This document shows, piece after piece, positions 51,239-60,465 of a DNA stretch of 64,000 nucleotides; the stretch's first letter is position 1, and every line of letters starts with the position of its first letter. Source of the stretch: CAVTOA01 sp963736285 (GTDB taxonomy: Bacteria > Actinomycetota > Actinomycetes > Mycobacteriales > QHCE01); assembly GCA_963736285.1 (NCBI GenBank), contig CAVTOA010000003.1, positions 682,001 through 746,000 on the forward strand, given 5' to 3'. Position numbers and translations under genes: made by a program. The notes under the pieces were generated by a model. It had not been told where the DNA came from and did no database searches. It saw only the letters and a list, made by a program, of their open reading frames with translations.

Positions 51239-52588
51239 CTAATGGACCCCTTTACGCATCCGGCTCACTATCCCAGTGTCGTAGTCGCCAGAAACAAACT
51301 CGGGGTTGTCGAGCAAGTCGGCAAAGAACGGGAGATTGCACTTAGGTCCGGTGACCTCAAAACCGGCAACAGCGGTGCGGGCGCGACTCAGGGCCTCTTC
51401 TCGATCGGCGCCCCACACGATGAGCTTGGCCATCAGTGAGTCGTAGAAAGGAGTGACCGTGGTGCCTTCGGTGAAGCCAGCATCGACCCGCACTCCTTCG
51501 CCGCTGGGTTCCTGCCAGCTGGTGATCGCACCCGGACCAGGGAAAAATCGCTTGGGATCCTCAGCGTTGATGCGCAGTTCGATCGCGTGCCCTCGCGAGG
51601 CAACAGCTGTCGGATCGAAACCAGGCTCTTCGCCGCTCGCTATCCGCAATTGCGCCTCAACCAGGTCCACGCCAAATACCGTCTCCGTGATCGGATGCTC
51701 CACCTGCAACCGAGTGTTCATCTCGCAAAACACGAACTCGCCCGTATCTGGTTGCAGCAAGCACTCGACCGTCCCAGCGTTGCGGTACCCCACGGCTTCT
51801 CCTGCGCGAGTCGCGGCCTCTAGCATGCGCTTGCGAATCTGTGGGGTGACCGCTGGCGAAGGAGTCTCCTCCGCCAATTTTTGATTGCGGCGCTGCACTG
51901 AACAGTCACGCTCGCCTAACGCGATGACCCTGCCATTGGCAAGGCCCAAGATTTGGATCTCTACATGTCGCACTCGGGGGAAGAACCGTTCAATGAGGAC
52001 AGACGCGTCGCCAAACGTTCTTTCTGCGAAGGCGTGAATTTTCTCGAACTGAGCGATGAGATCAGCGTCATCGTTCGCAACCGCCATTCCCATGCCACCA
52101 CCACCGGCCGCGGCCTTAATCATCACCGGATATCCGATTTCTTGCGCAGCAGTCAGTGCTGACGCCTCATCGGCCACCGGATCGGGGGTTCCGGCCGCTA
52201 CCGGAACGCCGGCGGCCGCCACCAGGTTGCGCGCGTTGATTTTGTCGCCCATCTGGGTGATGACCTCGGGGGCCGGACCAACCCACATGAGTCCAGCGGC
52301 GGTAACAGCGGCCGCAAAGTCAGCGTTTTCCGACAAGAAACCGTATCCGGGATGGATCGCCTCCGCGTTCGATTCCTTGGCGACCCGCAAAATCGCGTCG
52401 ACATTGCGATAGGACTCCGCGGGCGCAGCCGGACCTATGCGATGGGACTCATCGGCGTCGCGCACAAATGGCATGCCGGCATCAGCATCCGAGTAGACAG
52501 CAATAGTCCGGATACCCAATCGTCGTGCGGTGGCGATAATTCGCCGCGCAATCTCGCCACGGTTGGCTACCAGCACCGACTGCATCAT
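51239..52588 (-). CDS. Biotin carboxylase subunit of an acyl-CoA carboxylase, without biotin carrier domain
   Basis: A 449-residue ATP-grasp biotin carboxylase: MQSVLVANRGEIARRII, AIHPGYGFLSENADFA, KAAAGGGGMGM, EIQILG, ERDCSVQRRNQKLAEE, FCEMNTRLQVEHPITE. The domain is complete, but the protein stops right after it, so no biotinyl (AMKM-type) domain is fused and none fits in the 59-base gap to the lyase gene. By context it is methylcrotonyl-CoA carboxylase alpha; the carrier protein must come from elsewhere or has been lost. Start ATG 52588 or 52585. Confidence 0.93.
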   Translation of the reverse strand: MMQSVLVANRGEIARRIIATARRLGIRTIAVYSDADAGMPFVRDADESHRIGPAAPAESYRNVDAILRVAKESNAEAIHPGYGFLSENADFAAAVTAAGLMWVGPAPEVITQMGDKINARNLVAAAGVPVAAGTPDPVADEASALTAAQEIGYPVMIKAAAGGGGMGMAVANDDADLIAQFEKIHAFAERTFGDASVLIERFFPRVRHVEIQILGLANGRVIALGERDCSVQRRNQKLAEETPSPAVTPQIRKRMLEAATRAGEAVGYRNAGTVECLLQPDTGEFVFCEMNTRLQVEHPITETVFGVDLVEAQLRIASGEEPGFDPTAVASRGHAIELRINAEDPKRFFPGPGAITSWQEPSGEGVRVDAGFTEGTTVTPFYDSLMAKLIVWGADREEALSRARTAVAGFEVTGPKCNLPFFADLLDNPEFVSGDYDTGIVSRMRKGVH

Positions 52589-52848
52589 GTGTTTTCCCTT
52601 TTCGAATAATTGGATACGGAAAACCCGAACGACCGTAATATGGAAAGCCAGCTCAGTATTTACACGAGGCTAATGGTTACCTCTCGGTAGAGCATCTAGT
52701 GCAAGCATTTCAATAGACGGAAGCTCAAAAGGCCGTCGAGCGCCGTCCCGAAGAATGACGTGGAGCGGGTTCCCTTACACCGCAGCAAAAGAGGCGCACG
52801 TCACCATCGGCGGCATGCCTTTGTCATGGACTACGCGGAACCTCTAGC

Positions 52849-54069
52849 GTGAACGCGCCCTTGAGTCCCACTACATCGATCACTATCCGAGCTGGGAGCG
52901 CAGCAACCGTGCCCACGACCGACTGGCCAACGAATACTCAGCCCAATGCCAGCGGTGACACACTCGACATCGTCGGCATAGGGGCCCTTAACCTGGACTA
53001 CGTTGCCAGCGCACCGGCGCTCACGACGGGTGATCCCGAACCCATATCGAGTTCCCTCGTTACCACGCTCACTGAGGTCGTCACAGAGCTAGAACCGTCG
53101 CTTGAATGGAACACCGAGCGGGCGGTGAGCGAAAGCGCGATCAAAGAAGCGCTGCAAGTTTTGCCGGCCTCACTATTACCTGGATCGCTGGGCGGATCGG
53201 CTTTTAATACCATTCACGCGCTGGCCACCATGCGACTCGGGCTCCGGCTGGGATATTTGGGAATCACCGGTCGAGTACCTCCCGGTGCGCCCTCATTCAG
53301 TGACGAATTTGCCCGCCTGGAAATTGATAACTCTCGCGTGCGCCATATCGAATCGAGATATGCCGGAATTTGTCTGTCCGTGATGGAAAACGGAGAGCCA
53401 ACAATGCTGACGCACGCCGGCGCGAATTCTGAATTCAGCGAGTATCTCGCCGCTGAATTTGACGCGACGGTCGAGTATCTCACTCGCGCAAGGCTCATCC
53501 ATGTCACGTCTTTTTTTGACTCCATGACTCCGCATCGACTCTTGCGGGTCTTGAGCGCGGTAAAAAAGATAGATCCGTCCATAGTGATCAGTCTCGATCC
53601 GGGTCACGAATGGTGCTCTCGGATGACACCGGCGTTCGTCGGGATGTTGGCGCTAAGCGATTTCGTGTCGGTGAATGAGCCGGAGCTGCAAGCGTTGGCG
53701 AGCGCTGCCCCCTCCACCGACGACGAACATGCCGCTCGTTGGGTGCTACGCAGATTCATGAATCCACAGAGCGTCCTCATTACCAAGAGCCCTAGTGGTG
53801 TCCAATGCTTTCGCACATTGCATGGTGACATCACCATGGACCAATACACCCATATGCCGTTGCCAGAAGCAGAGATCATCGACGCGACAGGTGCGGGAGA
53901 TGTCTTCGTTGCGGGTCTGCTTGCCGGCATCGTCAATGATTCACATCGGCTCGCTCCCGGGGCTTTACTCGGTATGCGTTTGGCCAAACTGCACCTGCAA
54001 TATGTCGGTGCTCACGGCCAGGATCGTTTTGCTGAGATAGCTCGAGAATTTATCCGCCGGGGTTCGTAA
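52849..54069 (+). CDS. PfkB-family carbohydrate kinase
   Basis: A 406-residue ribokinase-fold enzyme. VGIGALNLDYV near residue 42 is the N-terminal strand-loop, LPGSLGGSAFNTIHALATM the substrate-binding Gly-Gly region, and DATGAGDVFVAG (from 345) the PfkB signature with catalytic Asp351. The sugar or nucleoside substrate is not deducible. About 75 extra residues follow the first strand before the GG motif compared with a minimal kinase. GTG 52849 is the longest start; upstream (52589-52848) no gene or clear promoter was seen. Confidence 0.85.
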   Translation: MNAPLSPTTSITIRAGSAATVPTTDWPTNTQPNASGDTLDIVGIGALNLDYVASAPALTTGDPEPISSSLVTTLTEVVTELEPSLEWNTERAVSESAIKEALQVLPASLLPGSLGGSAFNTIHALATMRLGLRLGYLGITGRVPPGAPSFSDEFARLEIDNSRVRHIESRYAGICLSVMENGEPTMLTHAGANSEFSEYLAAEFDATVEYLTRARLIHVTSFFDSMTPHRLLRVLSAVKKIDPSIVISLDPGHEWCSRMTPAFVGMLALSDFVSVNEPELQALASAAPSTDDEHAARWVLRRFMNPQSVLITKSPSGVQCFRTLHGDITMDQYTHMPLPEAEIIDATGAGDVFVAGLLAGIVNDSHRLAPGALLGMRLAKLHLQYVGAHGQDRFAEIAREFIRRGS

Positions 54070-54104
54070 GCATCGCCTCGCAGGAGAGTGCGAAACTACA
54101 TATC

Positions 54105-54560
54105 GTGCCAAGTGAACCCACTCTCCATGTGGCCGGCAAAATCGTACGAGTCGCCGCTACCGTTGCGTGTCTCGGTCTCGTGGTAGCCGGCACTCTTGTC
54201 GGACAAGATAACGATTTTCCATTCGGGCCTTTTCGGATGTATGCCACCACCGACAAGCTGAATCATCCCGTTGCCTCTACTCGGATGGAGGCGATCAACA
54301 GTGACGGACACAGATTCGTGTTCACCAATCACGACACTGGCCTTCGGCGCGCGGAGATCGAAGGCCAAATGAACCGGTTTAAGGCTCACCCCAGCCTGCT
54401 TTCCGCGCTGGCCACAGCATACGAGCGACGCCAGCCGCACGCAAAACCGATCAGCCGCATCGAAATCATTGTGCGACGGCACCAGCTAGACAACGGGCAA
54501 CCAACCGGAAAATTCACAGACCGGGTTGCGGTCGTTTGGAATCGAGCGAGAGCGAAATAA
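54105..54560 (+). CDS. Small membrane or secreted protein paired with the HTTM gene
   Basis: A 151-residue protein with one N-terminal hydrophobic helix (IVRVAATVACLGLVVAGTLVG), then a soluble outside part containing FPFGPFRMYATTDKLN and several Arg/His-rich segments. The helix has no clear signal-peptidase site, so it is probably membrane-anchored. TAA overlaps the ATG of the HTTM gene by one base, a coupling often seen for this pair in actinomycetes (from memory). GTG 54105 is the assumed start. Function unknown. Confidence 0.65.
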   Translation: MPSEPTLHVAGKIVRVAATVACLGLVVAGTLVGQDNDFPFGPFRMYATTDKLNHPVASTRMEAINSDGHRFVFTNHDTGLRRAEIEGQMNRFKAHPSLLSALATAYERRQPHAKPISRIEIIVRRHQLDNGQPTGKFTDRVAVVWNRARAK

Positions 54561-55533
54561 TGTTGGACGCTGTCAAACGGTGGTTTTTTGCCCCTGTTCC
54601 CCTTGGTCGGATCGCCGCTATTCGCACCATTGCCTATCTGTTTGTGCCCGTTGATCTACTCATCAGCGCGAACTGGGTCTATCAACACAAAGATGCTCCC
54701 GGCGAGCTGTATCGACCCCTGCTAGTAGCCCAACTGTTGCATTTGCCAACCCCCACCCACGCATCGTCATCGGGGTATTCACCGCATTGCTGGTCACCAG
54801 CGTTGCCGCTGCCTTTAATCGGGCGCCACGCATTCTTGGCATCGCGGTCTTCGTGCTCTATTTCGAGTGGATGATCATCGCAATGTCATACAGCAAAGTT
54901 GACCATGATCGGTTTTCCTACTTAGTGCTACTTGCCGTGCTGCCCACCATTGGTCACGCACGGTGGGGTGACAAAAAAACCCTGTCCGAACGTGCGGGCT
55001 GGGCTATGAACCTGACCCAAATAGCCGTTGTCTCCACGTACTTTTTTTCCTCCTGGGCGAAGCTCCGATTTGGAGGAATCGCGTGGCTCAACGGAGCGAC
55101 GTTGACTCGCGCCGTCGTCAGACGTGGAACGTCGATCAGCGACTGGACCCTCCATGTTCCGCACCTGCTACAAGCCATGCAGTGGCTTATCGTGGCATTC
55201 GAATTGTGCGGTCCCGTCGTACTCTTTGTGCGCAGTAAGCGCGTCCAGTACTTCATAATCGCGATTTTTTATGGCTTCCACTTGATGGTGTTTGGTGCGG
55301 TGACCATCATTTTCTTGCCTCACTTGGTGGCGATGACGTCGTTCCTTCCGTTGGAGCGAGTCCGTCCCATCGTGTGGCTGCGCAACAAGATTGCCGGCGG
55401 TGGTCACCAGCTTCAACGAGGAGCCGAGCCCGATTCAGACGCCACGACGTCACCATCCCCGGACGCCACCAGCCTGGATGTGATCACTCAAGACCCAAAG
55501 GCGGAGGAACCACAGAAAGTCCGATCTACCTAG
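54560..55533 (+). CDS. HTTM-domain membrane protein, frameshifted
   Basis: A multi-pass protein of the horizontally-transferred-transmembrane (HTTM) family related to vitamin-K-dependent gamma-carboxylase membrane regions. The first frame gives VKRWFFAPVPLGRIAAIRTIAYLFVPVDLL...LLHLP. The continuation NPHPRIVIGVFTALLVTSVAAAFNRAPR is in another frame, so one base is missing near 54746-54750. The rest (FFSSWAKLRFGGIAWLNG, FELCGPVVLFVRSKR, FYGFHLMVFGAVTIIFLPHL) is intact. ATG 54560 overlaps the upstream stop. The C-terminal ~50 residues are Ser/Pro/Asp-rich and probably cytosolic. Confidence 0.75.
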
Positions 55534-55551
55534 ACTTTCAGACGCGCTTGG

Positions 55552-56004
55552 TCACTGTGCTTGGGAGCTCTTATCCTCGCGCAGTGCGTCCCGGGTGGCC
55601 TGTGGCAACGCGCAGGCCGCAGTGCCCCCGGGAAGCCGGTGCCGATTCCTGGCAATGATCCGGTAGAGCGGTGGCGCGATCAACGACAGTGGCGGAACCA
55701 GCAGTAGCCAACCCAGCGGACGCCAGTACGAGCGCGCATCGATGAGCAAGCGCCCAACACCGCGGCTGCCGCTTTCGACGCGACCGTCGGCGTCGATCCA
55801 TTGCACGGCCTCTTCGCACTGCTCTTGCGTGACACCAAGGACGGTGAGGTCGGAAAATTGCCACGGTTTTACCTCGGCCGACGTATGAACACGTCGCTCG
55901 ATAAACCGGGCACAGGACGAGCAAAACATGCAGTCGCCGTCGTAGAGAAAGATCGGCCTCTGCGGGGAATCAGCCGTCACACTATTCGGCGTCGCACTGG
56001 TCAT
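55552..56004 (-). CDS. DCC-family thiol-disulfide oxidoreductase-like protein (DUF393)
   Basis: About 150 residues. The family motif DGDCMFCSSCARFIERR near residue 24 contains the CxxC that gives the DCC family its redox prediction; a hydrophobic stretch follows (WLLLVPPLSLIAPPLYRIIARNR). ATG 56004 starts close to the conserved domain; the frame open to 56055 is less likely. Convergent with the HTTM gene, with only 18 bases between. HTTM and DCC proteins commonly co-occur, so a shared process is likely but undefined. Confidence 0.82.
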   Translation of the reverse strand: MTSATPNSVTADSPQRPIFLYDGDCMFCSSCARFIERRVHTSAEVKPWQFSDLTVLGVTQEQCEEAVQWIDADGRVESGSRGVGRLLIDARSYWRPLGWLLLVPPLSLIAPPLYRIIARNRHRLPGGTAACALPQATRDALREDKSSQAQ

Positions 56005-56176
56005 GCCGCTTATTGTTTCACTGCTGGCACCGAGCAGAAGATCCAGCCGGATCATGCCGATGAGGCAATTCGCCTATTCGCGCGCGGCACGGACCGTCCC
56101 GTTTCGAGCCCCGCTCGCTATATGCATATTACTAATTGCCTGTAGTGCAAACTTTCGCGTCGTGTAATCTACTGCG

Positions 56177-56782
56177 GTGCTTATCGCCGCCTCGCCCCCC
56201 GCCGGCCTCCGGGAACGCAAGAAACATGCCACTCGGCAAGCGTTGTTGCATGCGGCAATTACGCTGGCAACCGCGCACGGTGCCGACCAAGTCACCGTGG
56301 AAGAAATCAGCGAGGCGGCCAACGTCTCCACCCGAACATTCTTTAATTACTTTGGTTCCAAAGAAGAGGCGATTGTTGGAGATGGCATACCTGTTCCCGA
56401 CCCCGGAGAACTTCGCTCCACATTAGAGCGATTTCCGGGAAACGCTCTGGAAGGCGTGCGCCACATTCTGCGTGCGAGCTCCTCCGAACTCAGCATCGAT
56501 CGAGAGCAACTGATGATGCGCCATCGGTTACTTCACGAAAACCCCAACTTGTTCACCCGACACTTGGCACAATTGTGTGCATTTGAAAGCGCCCTGGCGG
56601 AAGCGATCGCACAGCAGCGCGGAACAGATTCACATAGCGACCTATACCCGGTGCTCATGGCGAATACGGCCACAGCCGTCATGCGCGTGGCACTGCGCCG
56701 CTGGGTGGGCAGCGAACAAGCCGCCGCCCCCTTGCATCAATACCTAGACGAGGCCTTCGACTTGCTCGCCAAAGGCCTATGA
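56177..56782 (+). CDS. TetR/AcrR-family transcriptional regulator
   Basis: A 201-residue regulator. The N-terminal helix-turn-helix is at ~14-60: RKKHATRQALLHAAITLATAHGADQVTVEEISEAANVSTRTFFNYFGSKEEAI. The C-terminal ligand domain is unrelated to any I can name. GTG 56177 start. It ends 39 bases before the DHA2 exporter gene on the same strand, so it probably represses that transporter (and itself). No convincing palindromic operator was found in 56100-56176. Confidence 0.9.
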   Translation: MLIAASPPAGLRERKKHATRQALLHAAITLATAHGADQVTVEEISEAANVSTRTFFNYFGSKEEAIVGDGIPVPDPGELRSTLERFPGNALEGVRHILRASSSELSIDREQLMMRHRLLHENPNLFTRHLAQLCAFESALAEAIAQQRGTDSHSDLYPVLMANTATAVMRVALRRWVGSEQAAAPLHQYLDEAFDLLAKGL

Positions 56783-56821
56783 GAACACACTCCATTGTGG
56801 AGTCACGCTACGGAGTAAAAA

Positions 56822-59422
56822 TTGACTGACGTAATTATCGGGACCCCCTCCAGCAACGGGACTGGCGCGACTTCGACGCGGCAGGCGCCGCAGCCGGCAC
56901 CCCGGTCGAAGTCACCATCGCAGTCGCGGTCGGAAAGCCACCCGGAGGCGCTCAGCCATCGACGGGTCTTGTTCACCTTTGGCGCGCTAATGCTGGTGAT
57001 CCTGCTCGCGGCGCTCGATCAGATGATCGTCGGAACCGCGCTTCCCAGCATTGTCGGAGATCTACACGGGCTCGAGCACATGCCGTGGGTGGTCACCGCC
57101 TACATGCTTTCTTCCACGATTGGGCTTCCTATCTATGGAAAACTGGGCGACCTATTTGGACGGAAGGGTCTTTTTCAGTTTGCCATTATCGTCTTCCTGA
57201 TCGGCTCCGCACTATCGGGCTGGTCGCAGAATATGACGCAGCTCATCATCTTCCGGGCAGTTCAAGGGATCGGCGCGGGCGGTCTCATGATCGGCGCCCA
57301 GGCGATTATCGGCGACATAGTTCCCGTCCGTGAGCGCGGAAAATACATGGGCTTCATCGGCGCGGCTTTTGGGCTGGCGTCGGTGGCCGGACCGTTGCTC
57401 GGTGGATTCTTCACCGACCACGCCAGCTGGCGCTGGTGCTTCTTCGTAAATTTGCCGTTGGGCGCCGTTGCCCTTGTGATCACGGTCGTAGCCCTCAAGC
57501 TTCCCCGGCGACGGGCCAAACACCGTCTGGACTACCTGGGTATGGTGCTTCTCGCCGCGACCAGCACCTGTCTTGTTCTCTTCACCAGCTGGGGCGGAAC
57601 CGAATACGCCTGGGGCTCACCCACGATTATCGGATTGGCCATTGGCGCGGTCGTGTTCGCGGTGTTGTTCTTGGTGGCGGAACGATTCGCCAGTGAGCCC
57701 ATCATTCCGCTTCGGCTCTTCAAAGACAGCGTCTTCAACATCGCCGGTGCCATTGGGCTTTTCGTGGGCATCGCAATGTTTGGCGCCGCCAGCTACATTC
57801 CCACGTTCTTGCAGATGGTGGACGGAGAAAACGCCACCAATTCCGGCCTACTGATGCTGCCGATGGTGGGCGGTATCTTGGTGGCGTCCATCGGTTCGGG
57901 ACGCATCATCAGCTCAACCGGTCACTACAAAATCTTCCCCATCCTGGGCACCGCCACCACGACACTGGGCTTGGTCTTGCTGTCGCGAATGGATATCCAT
58001 AGCTCCCGCATCGAAAACGGCATTTACATGGCCGTATTCGGGCTGGGTATTGGTCTGGTCATGCAGGTACTCATCCTCGCGGTGCAGAACTCAGTGCCCC
58101 GAGAAGATATGGGAACGGCCACATCAGCGAACAACTACTTCCGACAAATTGGTGGTTCTCTGGGGGCTGCGGTCGCCGGGGCGCTGTTCACCAACCGACT
58201 CACTGACCAGCTCGCAGACGCCATGCCCAAGGGCGCCAACATCAAGCTGCCCAGCGCAAATGCGATCACGCCAGACATGCTGCACAAGATGCCGCACGCC
58301 ATGCAGCAGATATTTGTGACCGCGTTCGCCAAGGCTCTGCCGCCTATTTTCTTGTACTTGTCGCCGCTGTTGGTGATTGGTTTTGTGCTCGCTTTCTTCC
58401 TCAAGCAAAGGGCGCTACGAAGCGGCGCACCAGCGCCCGCTGTCCCAACAGGAGACACCGCTGCCGCCGCGTCAAAAACACCTAATCCCGTCACCGACAC
58501 CGCAACGGGAGCCGCTGTTGCCGCGCCAACCTGGACGGAAGGCTCTGGCGAGGAGCTCGATGAGACATTCGCGCCCGACCAAGCAGCCCCAGGCATCCCG
58601 GTCAGCGGATTTGTTCGGCGTCCTAATAGGACTCCTATCGCCGACGCCGCGCTCACACTGATCGACACCGCTGGCCAACAAGCCGGACGTGGACTCACTG
58701 GAGGTGACGGCGCCTACCGCATCGTCGCTCCCATCGCCGGAAGCTACGTTCTCATTGCCCGGGCGCGAGGGCATCAACCCCAGGCATGCACTGTCGACAT
58801 CGACGAGTCCTCTGTGGAACAGGAGATCGTCTTAATAGGAACCAGCGCCTTGGTCGGCGTCGTCACGGTTGCGGATTCGGCCGCTGCGCTTGGAAACGCG
58901 ACCGTCACGCTGGCAGACGCGCGGGGTGAGGTGGTTGCGTCCCGGAGCACCGACGCCGATGGCGAATACCGATTCGAAGAGTTGCTCGCCGGAACATATA
59001 CGTTGGCGGTGAGCGCGGCTTCGTGTCGACCCACCGCCCTACTGGTCAGCATCCCCGAAACAGGCACTGTTGAGCAGGACGTATCTGTTGTCGGTGGCGC
59101 CGAGGTGGCCGGTGTCGCGCGAGGCGGATCCGATCAACAGCCTCTCGCCGATGCGCTGGTGGCTCTGGTCGATGAGTCCGGAACGATCGTCACCACTATG
59201 ATCACCGGGTCAGACGGCGCGTATTTGTTCCGAGATGTCCCCGCCGGCGAATACACTGTGCTCGCCAGCGGCTACCCCACGGTCACGAGCACGCTGAGCG
59301 TCGCCGGAGGTTGCAAATACCAACGCGACGTCTCCTTGCGTCATTCCAAAAACGATGGCTCTCAGCAGCTATCCGCCGTGGTCGCGCAAGCCGGCGACAA
59401 TGCGCTACCTCAGCAGCGATGA
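56822..59422 (+). CDS. DHA2-family drug:proton antiporter with three C-terminal Ig-like (carboxypeptidase-regulatory-type) repeats
   Basis: An 866-residue fusion. A disordered Ser/Pro/Gln N-terminus (~1-50) and 14 hydrophobic segments (~52-535) include ALDQMIVGTALPSIVGDL, motif A-like GKLGDLFGRKG, FRAVQGIGAGGLM and PLLGGFFTDHASWRWCFFVNLP, typical of EmrB/QacA exporters. After an Ala/Pro/Thr linker, residues ~590-850 form three ~80-residue beta repeats, each with a GxY...AGxY(T/V)L pattern (GDGAYRIVAPIAGSYVLIA, DADGEYRFEELLAGTYTLAV, SDGAYLFRDVPAGEYTVLA). Fourteen helices would place them in the cytosol. TTG 56822 has GGAG six bases upstream. Confidence 0.87.
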   Translation: MTDVIIGTPSSNGTGATSTRQAPQPAPRSKSPSQSRSESHPEALSHRRVLFTFGALMLVILLAALDQMIVGTALPSIVGDLHGLEHMPWVVTAYMLSSTIGLPIYGKLGDLFGRKGLFQFAIIVFLIGSALSGWSQNMTQLIIFRAVQGIGAGGLMIGAQAIIGDIVPVRERGKYMGFIGAAFGLASVAGPLLGGFFTDHASWRWCFFVNLPLGAVALVITVVALKLPRRRAKHRLDYLGMVLLAATSTCLVLFTSWGGTEYAWGSPTIIGLAIGAVVFAVLFLVAERFASEPIIPLRLFKDSVFNIAGAIGLFVGIAMFGAASYIPTFLQMVDGENATNSGLLMLPMVGGILVASIGSGRIISSTGHYKIFPILGTATTTLGLVLLSRMDIHSSRIENGIYMAVFGLGIGLVMQVLILAVQNSVPREDMGTATSANNYFRQIGGSLGAAVAGALFTNRLTDQLADAMPKGANIKLPSANAITPDMLHKMPHAMQQIFVTAFAKALPPIFLYLSPLLVIGFVLAFFLKQRALRSGAPAPAVPTGDTAAAASKTPNPVTDTATGAAVAAPTWTEGSGEELDETFAPDQAAPGIPVSGFVRRPNRTPIADAALTLIDTAGQQAGRGLTGGDGAYRIVAPIAGSYVLIARARGHQPQACTVDIDESSVEQEIVLIGTSALVGVVTVADSAAALGNATVTLADARGEVVASRSTDADGEYRFEELLAGTYTLAVSAASCRPTALLVSIPETGTVEQDVSVVGGAEVAGVARGGSDQQPLADALVALVDESGTIVTTMITGSDGAYLFRDVPAGEYTVLASGYPTVTSTLSVAGGCKYQRDVSLRHSKNDGSQQLSAVVAQAGDNALPQQR

Positions 59423-59475
59423 CCGTGTGGTAGGCGCGCTAACAATGACCACAGCTCCAAAGGGGTGTTTGGTAG

Positions 59476-60360
59476 ATGGATCCGTGGGGGTTCCGACATG
59501 CGGTTGCCGACCCCGAGTCCTTCGTGGACGACCAGGTCGAACTGCCGCAATGCCGGCGATCAACGATACGTGCTCGCGCTGAACACGCCGACGGTTCAGC
59601 TATTACTGGAGCGGTCCTCACCGTTACCGACCTCAATGGACAGCAAGTATCCCGCACCATCACCGACGCATCCGGATACGCCACCACTCGTCCAATACCG
59701 GTAGGTAGCTATACGGCGATCCTTACCGCACCGAACTACGCGCCGGTCGCTCGCACCGCGGTGCTCGACGGCGAGCGCCCCACCACGCTCGATGCGGTCT
59801 TACTCAACCGGGTTGTGGGAATAGCCTTGCCGGCAGCCGGTAGCTGGGTCATCGACCCCGCACACTCGGCGGTCCTCGTGTCGGCGCGACACCTGGGCCT
59901 GTCCAGCATTAGGGGGCGGTTCAACGAGTTCGGCGGAGTCATTCAGATTGCGAACCCAGCCGAAAAGTCATCGGTGAAAGCTGAAATCCAGGCGCACAGC
60001 ATCGATACCGGTAACACCACTCGAGACGAGCACCTCCGTTCCGCCGATTTCCTCGACGCGGCCACGCACCCGACCATTCAATTCGACAGCACCAATCTGG
60101 TGCCGCGAGGTCCAGATAACTGGCTAGTGGAGGGCGAGCTTCAGCTACACGCGGTGACCCGAGATGTCACCTTGGAGCTGCACTATCTCGGTGTGGAAGC
60201 CGACCCATGGGGCAACACTCGTGCCGCATTTCATGCGGCCACTGATCTGCATCGCAAGGACTTCGCCATCGACTATCACCAGCTCGTTCGCGCGGGAATC
60301 TCTGCGGTGGGCATGACGCTTCGGGTCGAGCTAGATATTCAAGCGGTCCTCTCCGACTGA
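59476..60360 (+). CDS. YceI-family lipid-binding-like protein with N-terminal Ig-like domain
   Basis: A 294-residue protein. Residues ~30-110 are one more carboxypeptidase-regulatory-like repeat (GSAITGAVLTVTDLNGQQVS, SGYATTRPIPVGSYTAILTA), similar to those of the upstream exporter. Residues ~118-292 are a YceI domain (SWVIDPAHSAVLVSARHLGLSSIRGRFNEFGG, EHLRSADFLDAATHPTIQFDS, VELDIQ), a lipocalin-like fold known to bind polyisoprenoids. No signal peptide is visible, unlike periplasmic YceI. It lies 53 bases after the exporter, so the same operon is likely. Confidence 0.87.
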   Translation: MDPWGFRHAVADPESFVDDQVELPQCRRSTIRARAEHADGSAITGAVLTVTDLNGQQVSRTITDASGYATTRPIPVGSYTAILTAPNYAPVARTAVLDGERPTTLDAVLLNRVVGIALPAAGSWVIDPAHSAVLVSARHLGLSSIRGRFNEFGGVIQIANPAEKSSVKAEIQAHSIDTGNTTRDEHLRSADFLDAATHPTIQFDSTNLVPRGPDNWLVEGELQLHAVTRDVTLELHYLGVEADPWGNTRAAFHAATDLHRKDFAIDYHQLVRAGISAVGMTLRVELDIQAVLSD

Positions 60361-60465
60361 CGGGCGCCCCCCACCCCCTGCGCGACCGGTCGTTCCCCCG
60401 GCGATTCCCCCCCAATTTCACCGGTCAAACAAGTAAACGGGGGTGATATATGCGACTATGGCTCG

